Positions 15,051-24,830 are shown, numbered from the stretch's first letter. The stretch: 52,418 bases of DNA from DASYAE01 sp036501535 (GCA_036501535.1 DASYAE010000256.1:1-52418), one strand, 5' to 3'. The notes: generated by a model not told the origin, from the letters alone. Numbers and translations: made by a program.

Positions 15051-15901
15051 CCGGACGGCCCCGGACCTGGTTCGTCACCGGGAGTTCGGCCGGGCTCGGC
15101 CGGGCGCTGGCTGCCGAGCTGCTCGCCCGCGGCGAGACCGTGGCCGCGACCGCGCGGAACCCCGACGCGCTCGCGGACCTGCGCACGCCGTCGGGCGGGC
15201 GGCCGTGGATCGCACGGCTCGACGTCACCGACCCGGAGCAGATCCGGCAGGTGGTCGACGGCGCGGCGGCCGACCTGGGCCGGATCGATGTGGCGATCAG
15301 CAATGCCGGGTACGGCCTGTTCGGCGCGGCCGAGGAGGCCACCGGCGAGCAGATCGAGCGGCAGATCAGCACGAATCTGACCGGCCCGATCCACCTGGCC
15401 CGGGCGCTGCTGCCGCACCTGCGCGCGCAGGGCTCCGGGCGGATCGTGCAGATCTCCAGCGTCGGCGGCCAGTGCACGGCGCCCGGCACGGCGCTCTACA
15501 ACGCCTCCAAGTGGGGCGTCGAAGGCTTCTTCGAATCACTGGCCGCCGAGGTGAAGGGCTTCGGGATCGGCGTGACGATCGTCGAGCCCGGCACGGTGCG
15601 CACCGACTTCCTCGGCCGTAACAAGCAGCTGACTTCCCCGCTGCCCGCCTACCGGGGCACCCCGGCCGGGCTCGTGCGCCGCATGGTCGAGTCCGGACTC
15701 AACCGCTTCCCGGGCGACCTGGCGAAGATGGTCGCCGCGATCCTCGGCGCCGCCACCGATCCGGCCGCACCGCTGCGGCTCACGTTGGGCAGCGACGCGT
15801 ACCGGCTGATCCACAAGGCGCTGACGGCGCGTCTGGCGGAGTTGGAGGACCAGAAGGACCTGGCCGCGTCCACCGACGCAGCTGGAGGGATCGCACGATG
15901 A
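15035..15901 (+). CDS. Short-chain dehydrogenase/reductase
   Basis: A 288-residue classical SDR. NAD(P)-binding TGSSAGLGRALAAELL (residues 15-30), NAGYG, the catalytic Ser (QISSVGGQ) and YNASKWGVEGF (YxxxK) are all present. It likely reduces a ketone or oxidises an alcohol on the pathway intermediate, with NADPH suggested by the Arg after the second strand (TARNPDAL). GTG at 15035 is preferred because GGAGG lies 7 bases upstream; a GTG at 15047 is too far from it. The stop overlaps the ATG of a 26-codon micro-ORF. Confidence 0.88.
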   Translation: MGAGVTGRPRTWFVTGSSAGLGRALAAELLARGETVAATARNPDALADLRTPSGGRPWIARLDVTDPEQIRQVVDGAAADLGRIDVAISNAGYGLFGAAEEATGEQIERQISTNLTGPIHLARALLPHLRAQGSGRIVQISSVGGQCTAPGTALYNASKWGVEGFFESLAAEVKGFGIGVTIVEPGTVRTDFLGRNKQLTSPLPAYRGTPAGLVRRMVESGLNRFPGDLAKMVAAILGAATDPAAPLRLTLGSDAYRLIHKALTARLAELEDQKDLAASTDAAGGIAR

Positions 15902-15978
15902 CGGTGACTGTGACGATGACGATGACGATTGTGACCAAGCCGGCCGTCACCATGGCGTCCCCGTCGAAGTCGCGTTGA
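15898..15978 (+). CDS. 26-residue Thr/Val/Met micro-ORF in the polyketide operon
   Basis: ATG at 15898 overlaps the SDR stop (ATGA) and has GGAGGG about 8 bases upstream. The peptide begins MTVTVTMTMTIVTKPAV and ends in SPSKSR. At DNA level the first half is an imperfect GACGAT/GTGACG repeat. It ends 10 bases before the next gene's start. It could be a coupling ORF that carries ribosomes to the next gene, or a decayed remnant. I recognise no family. Confidence 0.3.
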   Translation: MTVTVTMTMTIVTKPAVTMASPSKSR

Positions 15979-15988
15979 GAGGGACGCA

Positions 15989-16888
15989 GTGAGCACAGGG
16001 ATGAGCCTCGCGCAGTTCGACAGCCACCGACGCGTGGTCGAGACGGAGTCCGGCCCGGTCGGCTGCGTCGACATCGGCTCCGGGCGGCCGGCGTTGTTCG
16101 TGCACGGCATCGGCACCGGCGCGCTGCTGTGGCGCAACGCCATCAGCGCGCTGCTGGCGCAGGAGCCGGACCGCGAGCGGCGCTGCATCGCCGTGGACCT
16201 GCCGCTGCACGGCCGCACACCGGTCGGGCCCGGCCAGGACCTGTCGCTGACCGGGCTGGCCAAGGTCGTCGAGGACTTCTGCGCCGCGCTCGACCTGACC
16301 GGGATCGACCTGGTGGCCAACGACAGCGGTGGCGCGGTCGCGCAGATCGTGGCGGCCCATCAGCCGCAGCGGCTGGCCACCTTCACGCTGACCAACTGCG
16401 AAACGCAGGGAAACGTCCCGCCGCGCGCGTTCAAGCCGGTGGTGCTGCTGGCGCGGGCCGGCCTGCTCACACCGGTGGTCGGACCGCGCCTGCTGCGCAA
16501 CCTGCCGGCTGCCCGCAAACGCCTGTACGCCAAGGGATACCAGGACGTCGAGCGGCTGCCGCTGGATGTGGTGAAGGCGTACCTGGAACCGACGATCGGC
16601 ACGAAGGAGCTGGCCAGAGAGAACCAGCGCTGGATCGCCTCGCTGCACGACCGCGACCTGGCCGCCGTCGAGCCCGCGCTGCGCAAGCTCGACGTGCCGA
16701 CGCTGCTGGTCTGGGGAGACGACGACGTCTTCTTCGACGTACGGCACGCGCAACGGCTGCGGGACGCCATTCGCGGCGCGACCGAGGTGGTGACCATCGA
16801 GGGCGGCCGGGTGTTCTTCCCCGACGAGCGCGCCGAGGAGCTGGTGGTCCACCTGCGCGCGCACTGGGCCGCGCACGGCGCCGGGTGA
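15989..16888 (+). CDS. Alpha/beta-hydrolase-fold protein with atypical active site
   Basis: A 299-residue protein with oxyanion-loop FVHGIGTGALLW (about residue 38), nucleophile-elbow region VANDSGGAVAQIV and WGDDDVFFD. At the elbow, Asp112 occupies the position of the usual Ser (as in haloalkane-dehalogenase-like proteins, D-x-G-G), though Ser113 is adjacent. The C-terminal position that normally carries the catalytic His reads EGGRVFFPDE, with Arg274 instead. A standard Ser/Asp-His triad is therefore incomplete; the protein may be a non-hydrolytic fold member or use another residue. GTG at 15989 has GAGAGGGA upstream. Its place between the SDR and a thioesterase implies a role in the polyketide pathway. 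Confidence 0.8.
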   Translation: MSTGMSLAQFDSHRRVVETESGPVGCVDIGSGRPALFVHGIGTGALLWRNAISALLAQEPDRERRCIAVDLPLHGRTPVGPGQDLSLTGLAKVVEDFCAALDLTGIDLVANDSGGAVAQIVAAHQPQRLATFTLTNCETQGNVPPRAFKPVVLLARAGLLTPVVGPRLLRNLPAARKRLYAKGYQDVERLPLDVVKAYLEPTIGTKELARENQRWIASLHDRDLAAVEPALRKLDVPTLLVWGDDDVFFDVRHAQRLRDAIRGATEVVTIEGGRVFFPDERAEELVVHLRAHWAAHGAG

Positions 16889-16898
16889 GGTGACAGCG

Positions 16899-17867
16899 AT
16901 GCAGTACACGGATACGGTTGCCGCGGCCGGCGCGGATCCGCTGCCGACGGACGATCAGGCCGCAGTCGACGAACTCGTCGAGCTGCTCGACGTGACGGCA
17001 GTGACAGAGCCCGACGACGGATCGTCCGCGGCGGACCCGCTGATCGGCCTGGCCGGCGTTTTCCAGGGTCGGGCCGCGGCCGGCATCCCGGCCGTGAGAC
17101 GCATGTACGGCGGTCTCATCATCGGCCAGGCGCTCACCGCAGCCGGCCGCACCGTGGCGCCGGGCCGGCCGGTGCACTCGCTGCACGGATACTTCACGCG
17201 ACGCGGCAATGAGCGCACGCCGATCACCCTGCGCGTGGAGAACCTGCGCGACGGCAACTCCATCTCCACCCGCCGCACCGTCGCGGTCCAGGGCGGCGCG
17301 CCGATCTTCTTCCTGACCGCCTCGTTCCACGACCCGGACACCGGACTGGACCACCAGCCGTCGCCGCCGCAGGCCCCGCCGCCCGACGCCGTGGCGACCC
17401 TGGCGCAACGGCTGGCCGAGGTGCCGGACGAACTCGGTGTCTTTACGCGCTCCCCCGTGGATATGCGTTACATGGGCAATCCGCGCTGGACGCGCGGTGT
17501 GCGTGCGGACGACGACGCGCCGCACCGGGCCTGGCTGCGGGTGGCCGGCAAGCTGCCCGACGACCCGCTGATCCACGCCGCCGCGATGGCGTACCTCTCG
17601 GATCTCGGCCTCCTGGACTCAGTGCTCGTAGAGCACGGCGAGACCTGGGGACCGGGCGGCTACGCCGGCGTCAGCATCGACCACACGATCTGGTTCCACC
17701 GGCCCTGCCGCGCTGACGACTGGCTGCTGTGGGACCTCCAGAGCCCCTGGGCCTCGGCCGGCCGGGGCCTGGCGACCGGCCGCATGCACACGGCGGACGG
17801 CCGGCTGGTGCTGACGGCGGCTCAGGAGGGCCTGGTGCGCCGGATCGGCGGGCGGCGCCCCCGCTGA
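16899..17867 (+). CDS. TesB-type acyl-CoA thioesterase II (double hotdog)
   Basis: A 322-residue double-hotdog protein. The N-terminal hotdog has GGLIIGQALTAAGRTV and HSLHGYFTRRGN, and the C-terminal hotdog has YLSDLGLLDSVL, SIDHTIWFHRP and GRGLATGRMHTADGRLV ending AAQEGLVR. These match TesB with its Asp-Thr-Gln catalytic arrangement. It would hydrolyse an acyl-thioester, releasing product or clearing wrong acyl groups. I choose ATG 16899 because GAGGTGA lies 7 bases upstream; GTG at 16890 is the alternative. About 240 bp separate it from the PKS, with no gene in between. Confidence 0.85.
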   Translation: MQYTDTVAAAGADPLPTDDQAAVDELVELLDVTAVTEPDDGSSAADPLIGLAGVFQGRAAAGIPAVRRMYGGLIIGQALTAAGRTVAPGRPVHSLHGYFTRRGNERTPITLRVENLRDGNSISTRRTVAVQGGAPIFFLTASFHDPDTGLDHQPSPPQAPPPDAVATLAQRLAEVPDELGVFTRSPVDMRYMGNPRWTRGVRADDDAPHRAWLRVAGKLPDDPLIHAAAMAYLSDLGLLDSVLVEHGETWGPGGYAGVSIDHTIWFHRPCRADDWLLWDLQSPWASAGRGLATGRMHTADGRLVLTAAQEGLVRRIGGRRPR

Positions 17868-18106
17868 GCGCGAGCGGTCCGGGGACCACGATCTCCAGGT
17901 GACCCCCGATACCCAGTGGATCAGTCTTCTTACTGTTGATCAACCGTGTCAGCACTCCGCGACCCATGCCTGGCGGCGCTCGTTGTCCGGGCCGTTCACG
18001 AGCCGTTTTCCCCGTCGGCGTCAGACCTTCCTCGAGCGGATTTCCTCGCCGGCCCGAGAGACTGAAACCAGGACACCGCGAAGCCGAACCCGAGATATGG
18101 AGCATC

Positions 18107-21100
18107 ATGGCCAGACGGCGCACCGCTGCACAACCCAATGCTGCTGCCCAAATTCCCGGGGGCACACCCGTTGCCGTCATAGGCATCGGCTGCCGTTTCC
18201 CCGGCGCGAACGGACCGGCCGAGCTCTGGCAGCTGCTGAGCGAGGGCGGCGACGCGATCACCGAGGTGCCGGCCAGCCGTTTCGACATCGAGGCCTACTA
18301 TGATCCGCGGCCGGGCACGCCCGACCGCATCGTCACCCGGTACGGGGGCTTCCTGGACCAGATCGACGGGTTCGACGCCGGATACTTCGGGGTGACGCCG
18401 CGCGAGGCCGAGCGGATGGACCCGCAGCAGCGCCTGCTCCTGGAGACCACGGCCGAGGCGCTCGCCGACGCCGGCTTGACCCGTGAGCGGCTCTCGGCGC
18501 TGCGCACCGGCGTCTACATCGGCGGCATGTCATCGTCGTACCTGCACATGCTCGAGGATGCGGGAATCCAGGACCTGTATGCGGCAGTCGGCGGCGCGCG
18601 CAGCTTCATTTCCGGCCGGGTGTCCTACGCCTTCGACCTGCGTGGGCCGAGCGTGACGCTGGACAGCGCCTGCTCCTCCGGCCTGGCCGCGCTTCACCTG
18701 GCGTACCAGAGCGTGCGCACGGGCGAGTCCGCGCTGGCTGTGGCCGGCGGGGTGAACGTGGTCACCACGCCGGCGGAGACCATCCCGTTCTCCCAGGCCG
18801 GCATGCTCGCCCCGGACGGCCGGTGCAAGTTCGGCAGCGCCGACGGCGACGGCTACGTGCGCAGCGAGGGCGTCGCGGTAGTGGTTCTCAAGCCCCTGGC
18901 ACAGGCCGAGGCGGACGGCGACGCGATCCACGCGGTGATCTACGGCTCCGCCATGGGCAACGACGGCCAGTCGGAGGGCTACCTCATGACGCCGTCCCGC
19001 CTCGGCCAGGCGGAGACGCTGCGAGCGGCCTACGCCGACGCGGGCGTGCCGGCCGGCCGGGTCGACTACGTCGAGGCGCACGGGACCGGCACCCCGGCCG
19101 GCGACCCGGCGGAGCTCGGCGCTCTGGGCTCCGTGCTCGGCGCCGGGCGGGACGAGTCGGGCCCGTGCCTGGTGGGCTCGGTCAAATCCAACATCGGACA
19201 CACCGAGGCGGCATCCGGGCTGGCCGGCTTCATCAAGGTCGTGCTGTCCCTGCAACACCGGCGGATACCGCCCAGCCTGCACGCCGACACGCTGACCGAC
19301 AAGGTCGACTGGGACGCGCTGCGGCTGCGGCTGGTCCGCGAGGGCACCGAGTGGCCGCAGACCGGCCGCCCGGCCCTGGCCGGGGTCAGCTCGTTCGGCA
19401 TCTCGGGCACGAACGCGCACGTCGTCGTCGGCGAATACCGGGCGGACGCGCCGGCGCAGCTCGAGCCAACCCCCGAATCCGCCGGGGGCGGCGCGGCGCG
19501 AGCCGAGTTGCTGACGCTCTCCGCGCCCGATCCCGCCGGACTCGCCGCGCTCGCCACCCGATACGCCGAATTCCTCGAGCTGGGCGGCGACGGCAGGCAG
19601 GCTGCGGTGCGCGACGTCTGCTTCAGCGCCGCGACCCGCCGAGAGCACCAGGAGAGCCGGCTGACCGCCGTCGGGGCCACACCGGACGAGCTGGCCGAAC
19701 GGCTGCGGGCCCACGTGGCGGGCGAGTCCCGGCCCGGGCTGGGCAGCACCGCCTACACGCCGGTGGACGCCGCCCGCCCCCGCACGGTCTTCGTCTTCCC
19801 GGGCCAGGGCTCGCAGTGGGACGGCATGGCCCGGGAGCTGCTGGCCGAATCAGCGGTCTTCCGCGAGACGCTGGCCCGGTGCGACCAGGTGGTCCGGGCC
19901 GAGACCGGCTGGTCCCTGCTGGACCGTCTGACCGGTGCGGACGACACCGCGGCGACCATCGACACGGTCCAGCCGACCCTGTGGGCGGTGGAGATCGGGC
20001 TGTGCGCGGTGCTGCGGGACTGGGGCATCGAGCCCGACTACGTGGTCGGACACAGCATGGGCGAGGCGGCCGCGGCGTGCGCCGCCGGAGCGCTCGGCAT
20101 CGAGGACGCGGGCGCGATCATCTGCCGGCGCAGCAGGCTGCTGAGAACCGTCGCCGGGCAGGGCGCGATGTACTCGGTGGAGCTGTCCGTCGCCGACGCG
20201 GAGGCGGCGCTGGCCGGGCACGAGGACCTGGTGTCCGTCGCGGTGAGCAACAGCCCCACCTCGACCGTGATCGCCGGCGATCCGGTGGCGCTGGACACGA
20301 TCGTCAAGGGCCTGGACGAGCGCGGGATCTTCTGCCGGCAGGTCAAGGTGGACGTCGCGTCGCACAGCCCGCAGATGGACCCGTTGCGCGAGGAGCTGCT
20401 GGCGAGTCTCGGCGAGCTGGCACCGCGCACTGGCGAGATCCCGTTCTACTCGACGGTGAACGACGCGCTGCTGACCGGAGCCGAGCTGGACGCCGGCTAC
20501 TGGGTGGACAACCTGCGCGATCGGGTGCGGTTCGGCGCCGCCATCACTCATCTGGCCGAACAGGGCGCCACGGTGTTCGTGGAGATCAGCCCGCACCCGA
20601 TCCTGCTGCCGGCCATTCAGGAGTGTCTGACGCTGTCCGGCACCGAGGGCACGGCCACCGGCTGCCTGCGCCGGGACGAGCCGGAACGCGCCAGCCTGCT
20701 GGACACGGTCGGCGCGCTGCACCGGGCCGGGTGCCCGGTCGACTGGAGCCGGGTGCTCGGCGAGCCGACGGCCCGCTATGTGCGACTGCCGTCCTATCCG
20801 TGGCAGCGCCGACGGTACTGGTTCACCCCGGCGGCGACCGCGCCCGCCGCGGCGGGCACCGCGCCGGTGCGACGCATCGAGCGGGTGGTCGACCTGACCC
20901 GTGAGCCGTATCTGCGCGACCACCAGGTGCAGGGCACAGTGGTGCTCCCCGGCGTCGCGTATGCCGAGATGGTGCATACCGCCGTCGCCACGCAGCTCGC
21001 CCCAGGCCGGCAGCCCGTGCTGCGCGACATCCAGTACCTCAGCGCGCTGTTCTTCCGGCCGGACCACGAGGCGGTCACGCTGTCGATCGAGTTCACCCTG

Positions 21101-24100
21101 CGCTCGGCGGACACCTGGGACTTCGCGGTGACGAGCCCGGCGACGCAGGACACCGACACGCCGACCGTGCACGTCACCGGCACCGTCATCGCCGACGCCC
21201 CGGCACCGCAGCGCCGGCTGCCGGTGGACGAGCTGCGGGCGGCGTGCCCGGACCGGCACGAGGGCTCAGGGTTCTACCAGCGGTTCGCGGCGCGCGGCAA
21301 CGAATGGCTCGGCGTGTTCCAGGGCATCGAAGAGCACTGGTTCGGCGACGGACAGGGGGTGGGCCGTATCGGGGTGCGGGCGGGCGTGGATCCGTCTGCG
21401 TACGCCTGCCATCCGGCGCTGCTCGACTCGTGCGGGCAGTTCCTCGCCTCGCTGATCCCGGCCGAGGACAGGTCGGCCGCGTTCGTGGCCGGCAGCATCG
21501 ACGAGTTCGTCGTCCACGCGGATGCCGGCGTGCCCGCCTGGGCGCATGCGGTCTCGCTGCCTGCCTGGCGGTCCGACTCGTTCTGCGGCGATGTCGTGGC
21601 CGCCGACGCCGAAGGGCGGGTGGCCGTCGAGATGAAGGGCCTGCGCCTGCGGTTCCTGCAGCCGCCGGACTCGGTGCGCGACCCGGAGAGCTGGTTCCAC
21701 GAGCTGCGCTGGCAGCCGCTTCCGGCGCTGCGCGGCGAGCCGGCGCCGGAGCCGGGCGGACAGCGCCTGGTGTTCGCGGACCGCTCCGGCGTCGGTGCGG
21801 CCCTGGGCGCGGATGCGGTGGTCTTCGCCGGGGACGGCTACCGGCGGCTGGCGCCCGGCAGATACGAGATCGACCCGGGCGCGCCGAGCCACTACCGGCG
21901 GCTGGTCGCCGAGGTGAAGGCGGAGTTCGACGGCCAGTTCCCGGGCGACGTGGTCCACCTGTGGTCGCTGGACGCGGACCCGGCCGACCCGTCGGCCCCG
22001 GCGCAGGACCTGGCGCGGGAGGCCGAGCGCGTCGGCACCGCCAGCGTGCTGCGTCTGATTCAGTCGCTGTGCAGCGCGGGCCTGCCGCGGCCGCCCCGGC
22101 TGACGCTGGTGACGCGCGGCGCCTGCCGGGTGGTGGACACCGATCAGACTTCTGCGATCTGGCAGGCGCCGGTGTGGGGTCTGGGCCGCGTCGTCGCCCA
22201 CGAACACCGGGAGCTGCGATGCACCCTGGTGGATCTGGCCCCTGACGGTCCCGCGGAGGCGCTCGCCGCCGCGCTGCGCCGGCAGCTGGCCGACCCCGGG
22301 CCGGAGGACCAGCTGGCGCTGCGCGGGGACGACCGGTACGCCGCGCGGCTGATGCGCTGCGCGCAGGACGGCCGCCGCGAGGACGACGAGATCGTCCTCG
22401 CGGTGCAGGCCGCCACGCCTGGCATGCTCGACGGGATGCGCTGGGGGCCCCTTCCGCGGCGCGAGCCCGGTCCGGGCGAGGTGGAGGTGCGCGCCGACTG
22501 CCTCGCGCTGAACTACCGCGACCTGCTGGTCGCCATGGACCGTTTCGCCGCCCTGCCGGGCAAGCCCGGGCTCATCCTCGGCGAGTGCGCCGGCACGGTG
22601 ACCCGGGTCGGCTTGGGCGTGGCCGGGCTGCGGCCGGGCGACGAGGTGGTGGCCATCTCGCCCAAAGCCGCCGCTGCGACGTACATGTACGTCCCGGCGA
22701 GTCTGGTATGCCACCGGCCGGCGCGTCTCACCGCGCCGGAGGCGGCGAGTCTGGGGTTCGTCCTGGCGACGGCCTGGCACTCGCTGATCGAGCTGGGCCG
22801 GCTGCGGGCCGGTGAACGTATCCTGATCCACCACGGGACCGGCGGGATCGGCATGGCCGCGATCCAGCTGGCCCGGTGGCGCGGCGCCGAGGTGTACGCC
22901 ACCGCGGGCAGTCCAGAGAAGCGCTCGATGCTGCAGATGATGGGCATCAAGCACGTCTACGACTCGCGCACCACCGACTTCGCCGAGCAGATCCGGGAGG
23001 ACACCCGCGGCGAGGGCGTGGATATGGTGCTCAACACGCAGTCCGGCGAGGCGCTGCTCAAGGGCGTGGGCCTGCTCGCCGACCGCGGCCGGTACGTGGA
23101 GCTGACCCGGCGGGACCTGATCGACGGCACCGCGCTGGACATGCGGCTGTTGGCACGCAGCGCGTCGTTCTTCGTGGTGGACTTGGTGGACATGGCCATC
23201 AACGAGCCCCGGAGGCTCGGCGCGATCATGCAGGAGACGCTGGCGCTGGTCCAGGCCGGCGTGCTGCAGCCGCTGCCGCACCGGGTCTTCCCGGCCGACG
23301 ACCTGGTCGGCGCGTACCGGCACATGGCCCAGTCCAAGCAAATCGGCAAGGTTCTGATATCGGCGGCGGAGCTGACTGCGCGGGAGCCGAAGCCCGAACC
23401 GGCCCCGAGCCGGCCGGTCCGGGTGGACCCGCAGGCCGGCTACCTGGTCACCGGCGGGCTCGGCGATCTCGGAAAGGTGGTCGTCGACTGGCTGGTGCGC
23501 GAGGGCGCCCGGCATCTGCTGCTGACCGGCCGCCGGCCGCTCGCCGAGACGGGGGCCGCCGAGTGGCTGGCGGACCTGCGGCGGCACGGTGTGCAGGCGG
23601 TGTACGAGACCGTAGACGTGTCCGACGAGGAGGCGATGCGGGCGGTCGTGCGGCACTTCGAGCAGGAGCGCGCGCCGATCCGGGGCACGGTGCACATGGC
23701 CGGCGTCCTCGAGTACTGCGCCGTGGCCGATCTGGACGCCAAGGTCCTGTCGGACGTCCTGCGCCCGAAAACGGTCGGCGCGCTGGTGCTCGACCGGCTG
23801 TTCGCCGAGCGGGCGCTGGACTTCTTCGTGCTGTTCTCCTCCGGCTCGGGGGTGCTGAGCTCCCCGATGCTCGGCTCGTACGCGGCGGCGAACGCCTTCC
23901 TGGACGCACTCGCGCACCGGCGCCGGCTGCGGGGGCAGACCGCGCTCAGCGTGAACTGGGGCTTCTGGACGATCGGCATGCCGACGAGGACCGGGTGGGT
24001 ACCGGGTCGGGACATCACTCCCGCCGGGATCGACACGTTCGCCCCTCGGGAGGGCATCGAGGCGATGCGGAGGCTGCTGGCCCAGGACGCCACGAACACC

Positions 24101-24766
24101 ATGGTGCTCCCGGCGGACTGGCCGCAGTGGGCCGCCGCGCACAAGGATGCGGCCGACTCGCCGCTGCTGCAGAACCTCGTCGGAGGGGCACCGGTCTACG
24201 GTGCGTCGGCGGCGGAGTCGGCAGCGTCGAGAGGGTCGGCAGTGTCGAGAGGGTCGGCAGGGCGGGCAGAGCTGGCAACATCTGTCAATCCCACCGTGCT
24301 GGGTACGCCTGTCGCGGCTACCGTGCCCGCCGTGCCCGTCGCGGCGCCCGTCTTCGCTTCGCCGGTCCCACCTGCGCCGGTCCCCCTGATGCCGGCGAGG
24401 CCGGTACCGGTGGCTCCAGTTCCGGCCGCGACACTCACGCCGACCGCGACGCCGAGCCCTGCGACGCCCCGACAGGCCGCCCCCGGAAGCCCCGGACTGT
24501 CGCCGTCCGTCGCACTGACCGACCCGGCCTCGGTGGAGCGCTACCTCACCAGGGTTCTGGCAGACATCATGGGCCTGCCGCCGGACCAGGTCCACCCGCA
24601 GCGGCCGCTCATGAAGCAGGGTATCGACTCGCTGATGGCGGTCGAGGTCCGCACCCGGGTCCAGCGCGACCTGGGCACGCTGCTGCCGATCGCCAAGATG
24701 CTGGGCGGACAGAGCGTCGTCGAGATGGCAGACGACGTGCATGGGCAGTTGAGCGGCCGGAGCTGA
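18107..24766 (+). CDS. Type I polyketide synthase, single fully reducing module KS-AT-DH-ER-KR-ACP
   Basis: A 2219-residue multienzyme. KS: 20-445, Cys189 in DSACSSG, HGTGTPAGDP and GHTEAASG. AT: about 560-870, Ser650 in GHSMGEAA and VASH at 750-753, a YASH-like motif suggesting methylmalonyl choice. DH: from 930, His939 (HxxxGxxxxP) and Asp1107 in HPALLDS. ER: 1440-1765, NADPH loop GTGGIGMAAIQLA. KR: 1780-2000, GGLGDLG and Tyr1925 in SYAAANAF. Then a 110-residue Ala/Pro-rich linker and ACP with Ser2175 in GIDSLMAVEVR. All active sites appear intact. The N terminus lacks a docking helix and the C terminus lacks a thioesterase, so the enzyme may work iteratively, like mycocerosic-acid-type synthases (inference). 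ATG 18107 has GGAG upstream; the frame before it is untranslated extension. Confidence 0.95.
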   Translation: MARRRTAAQPNAAAQIPGGTPVAVIGIGCRFPGANGPAELWQLLSEGGDAITEVPASRFDIEAYYDPRPGTPDRIVTRYGGFLDQIDGFDAGYFGVTPREAERMDPQQRLLLETTAEALADAGLTRERLSALRTGVYIGGMSSSYLHMLEDAGIQDLYAAVGGARSFISGRVSYAFDLRGPSVTLDSACSSGLAALHLAYQSVRTGESALAVAGGVNVVTTPAETIPFSQAGMLAPDGRCKFGSADGDGYVRSEGVAVVVLKPLAQAEADGDAIHAVIYGSAMGNDGQSEGYLMTPSRLGQAETLRAAYADAGVPAGRVDYVEAHGTGTPAGDPAELGALGSVLGAGRDESGPCLVGSVKSNIGHTEAASGLAGFIKVVLSLQHRRIPPSLHADTLTDKVDWDALRLRLVREGTEWPQTGRPALAGVSSFGISGTNAHVVVGEYRADAPAQLEPTPESAGGGAARAELLTLSAPDPAGLAALATRYAEFLELGGDGRQAAVRDVCFSAATRREHQESRLTAVGATPDELAERLRAHVAGESRPGLGSTAYTPVDAARPRTVFVFPGQGSQWDGMARELLAESAVFRETLARCDQVVRAETGWSLLDRLTGADDTAATIDTVQPTLWAVEIGLCAVLRDWGIEPDYVVGHSMGEAAAACAAGALGIEDAGAIICRRSRLLRTVAGQGAMYSVELSVADAEAALAGHEDLVSVAVSNSPTSTVIAGDPVALDTIVKGLDERGIFCRQVKVDVASHSPQMDPLREELLASLGELAPRTGEIPFYSTVNDALLTGAELDAGYWVDNLRDRVRFGAAITHLAEQGATVFVEISPHPILLPAIQECLTLSGTEGTATGCLRRDEPERASLLDTVGALHRAGCPVDWSRVLGEPTARYVRLPSYPWQRRRYWFTPAATAPAAAGTAPVRRIERVVDLTREPYLRDHQVQGTVVLPGVAYAEMVHTAVATQLAPGRQPVLRDIQYLSALFFRPDHEAVTLSIEFTLRSADTWDFAVTSPATQDTDTPTVHVTGTVIADAPAPQRRLPVDELRAACPDRHEGSGFYQRFAARGNEWLGVFQGIEEHWFGDGQGVGRIGVRAGVDPSAYACHPALLDSCGQFLASLIPAEDRSAAFVAGSIDEFVVHADAGVPAWAHAVSLPAWRSDSFCGDVVAADAEGRVAVEMKGLRLRFLQPPDSVRDPESWFHELRWQPLPALRGEPAPEPGGQRLVFADRSGVGAALGADAVVFAGDGYRRLAPGRYEIDPGAPSHYRRLVAEVKAEFDGQFPGDVVHLWSLDADPADPSAPAQDLAREAERVGTASVLRLIQSLCSAGLPRPPRLTLVTRGACRVVDTDQTSAIWQAPVWGLGRVVAHEHRELRCTLVDLAPDGPAEALAAALRRQLADPGPEDQLALRGDDRYAARLMRCAQDGRREDDEIVLAVQAATPGMLDGMRWGPLPRREPGPGEVEVRADCLALNYRDLLVAMDRFAALPGKPGLILGECAGTVTRVGLGVAGLRPGDEVVAISPKAAAATYMYVPASLVCHRPARLTAPEAASLGFVLATAWHSLIELGRLRAGERILIHHGTGGIGMAAIQLARWRGAEVYATAGSPEKRSMLQMMGIKHVYDSRTTDFAEQIREDTRGEGVDMVLNTQSGEALLKGVGLLADRGRYVELTRRDLIDGTALDMRLLARSASFFVVDLVDMAINEPRRLGAIMQETLALVQAGVLQPLPHRVFPADDLVGAYRHMAQSKQIGKVLISAAELTAREPKPEPAPSRPVRVDPQAGYLVTGGLGDLGKVVVDWLVREGARHLLLTGRRPLAETGAAEWLADLRRHGVQAVYETVDVSDEEAMRAVVRHFEQERAPIRGTVHMAGVLEYCAVADLDAKVLSDVLRPKTVGALVLDRLFAERALDFFVLFSSGSGVLSSPMLGSYAAANAFLDALAHRRRLRGQTALSVNWGFWTIGMPTRTGWVPGRDITPAGIDTFAPREGIEAMRRLLAQDATNTMVLPADWPQWAAAHKDAADSPLLQNLVGGAPVYGASAAESAASRGSAVSRGSAGRAELATSVNPTVLGTPVAATVPAVPVAAPVFASPVPPAPVPLMPARPVPVAPVPAATLTPTATPSPATPRQAAPGSPGLSPSVALTDPASVERYLTRVLADIMGLPPDQVHPQRPLMKQGIDSLMAVEVRTRVQRDLGTLLPIAKMLGGQSVVEMADDVHGQLSGRS
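24226..24261 (+). repeat. 18-bp tandem duplication in the PKS linker
   Basis: Two adjacent 18-bp copies (24226-24243 and 24244-24261) differ by one base and encode the repeat SRGSAV/SRGSAG in the low-complexity linker between KR and ACP. The repeat is in frame, so it changes linker length only. Confidence 0.8.
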
Positions 24767-24792
24767 CAACGGCCCTCCCGGCAGACCGGGAT

Positions 24793-24830
24793 GCGTCCGC
24801 GTCGCCCGCTCCGGGCGGCGCGGACGCTTT
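24793..24830 (+). terminator. Hairpin terminator after the PKS
   Basis: A 16-bp stem with one mismatch (24793-24808 with 24812-24827) and a 3-base loop, followed by TTT, 26 bases after the PKS stop codon. Confidence 0.85.

Noticed and set aside
21266..24769. A 1167-codon open frame on the minus strand across the PKS
   Set aside because: It is the antisense shadow of a high-GC gene: Arg/Gly/His-rich with no domain, while the plus strand encodes intact KS to ACP domains.
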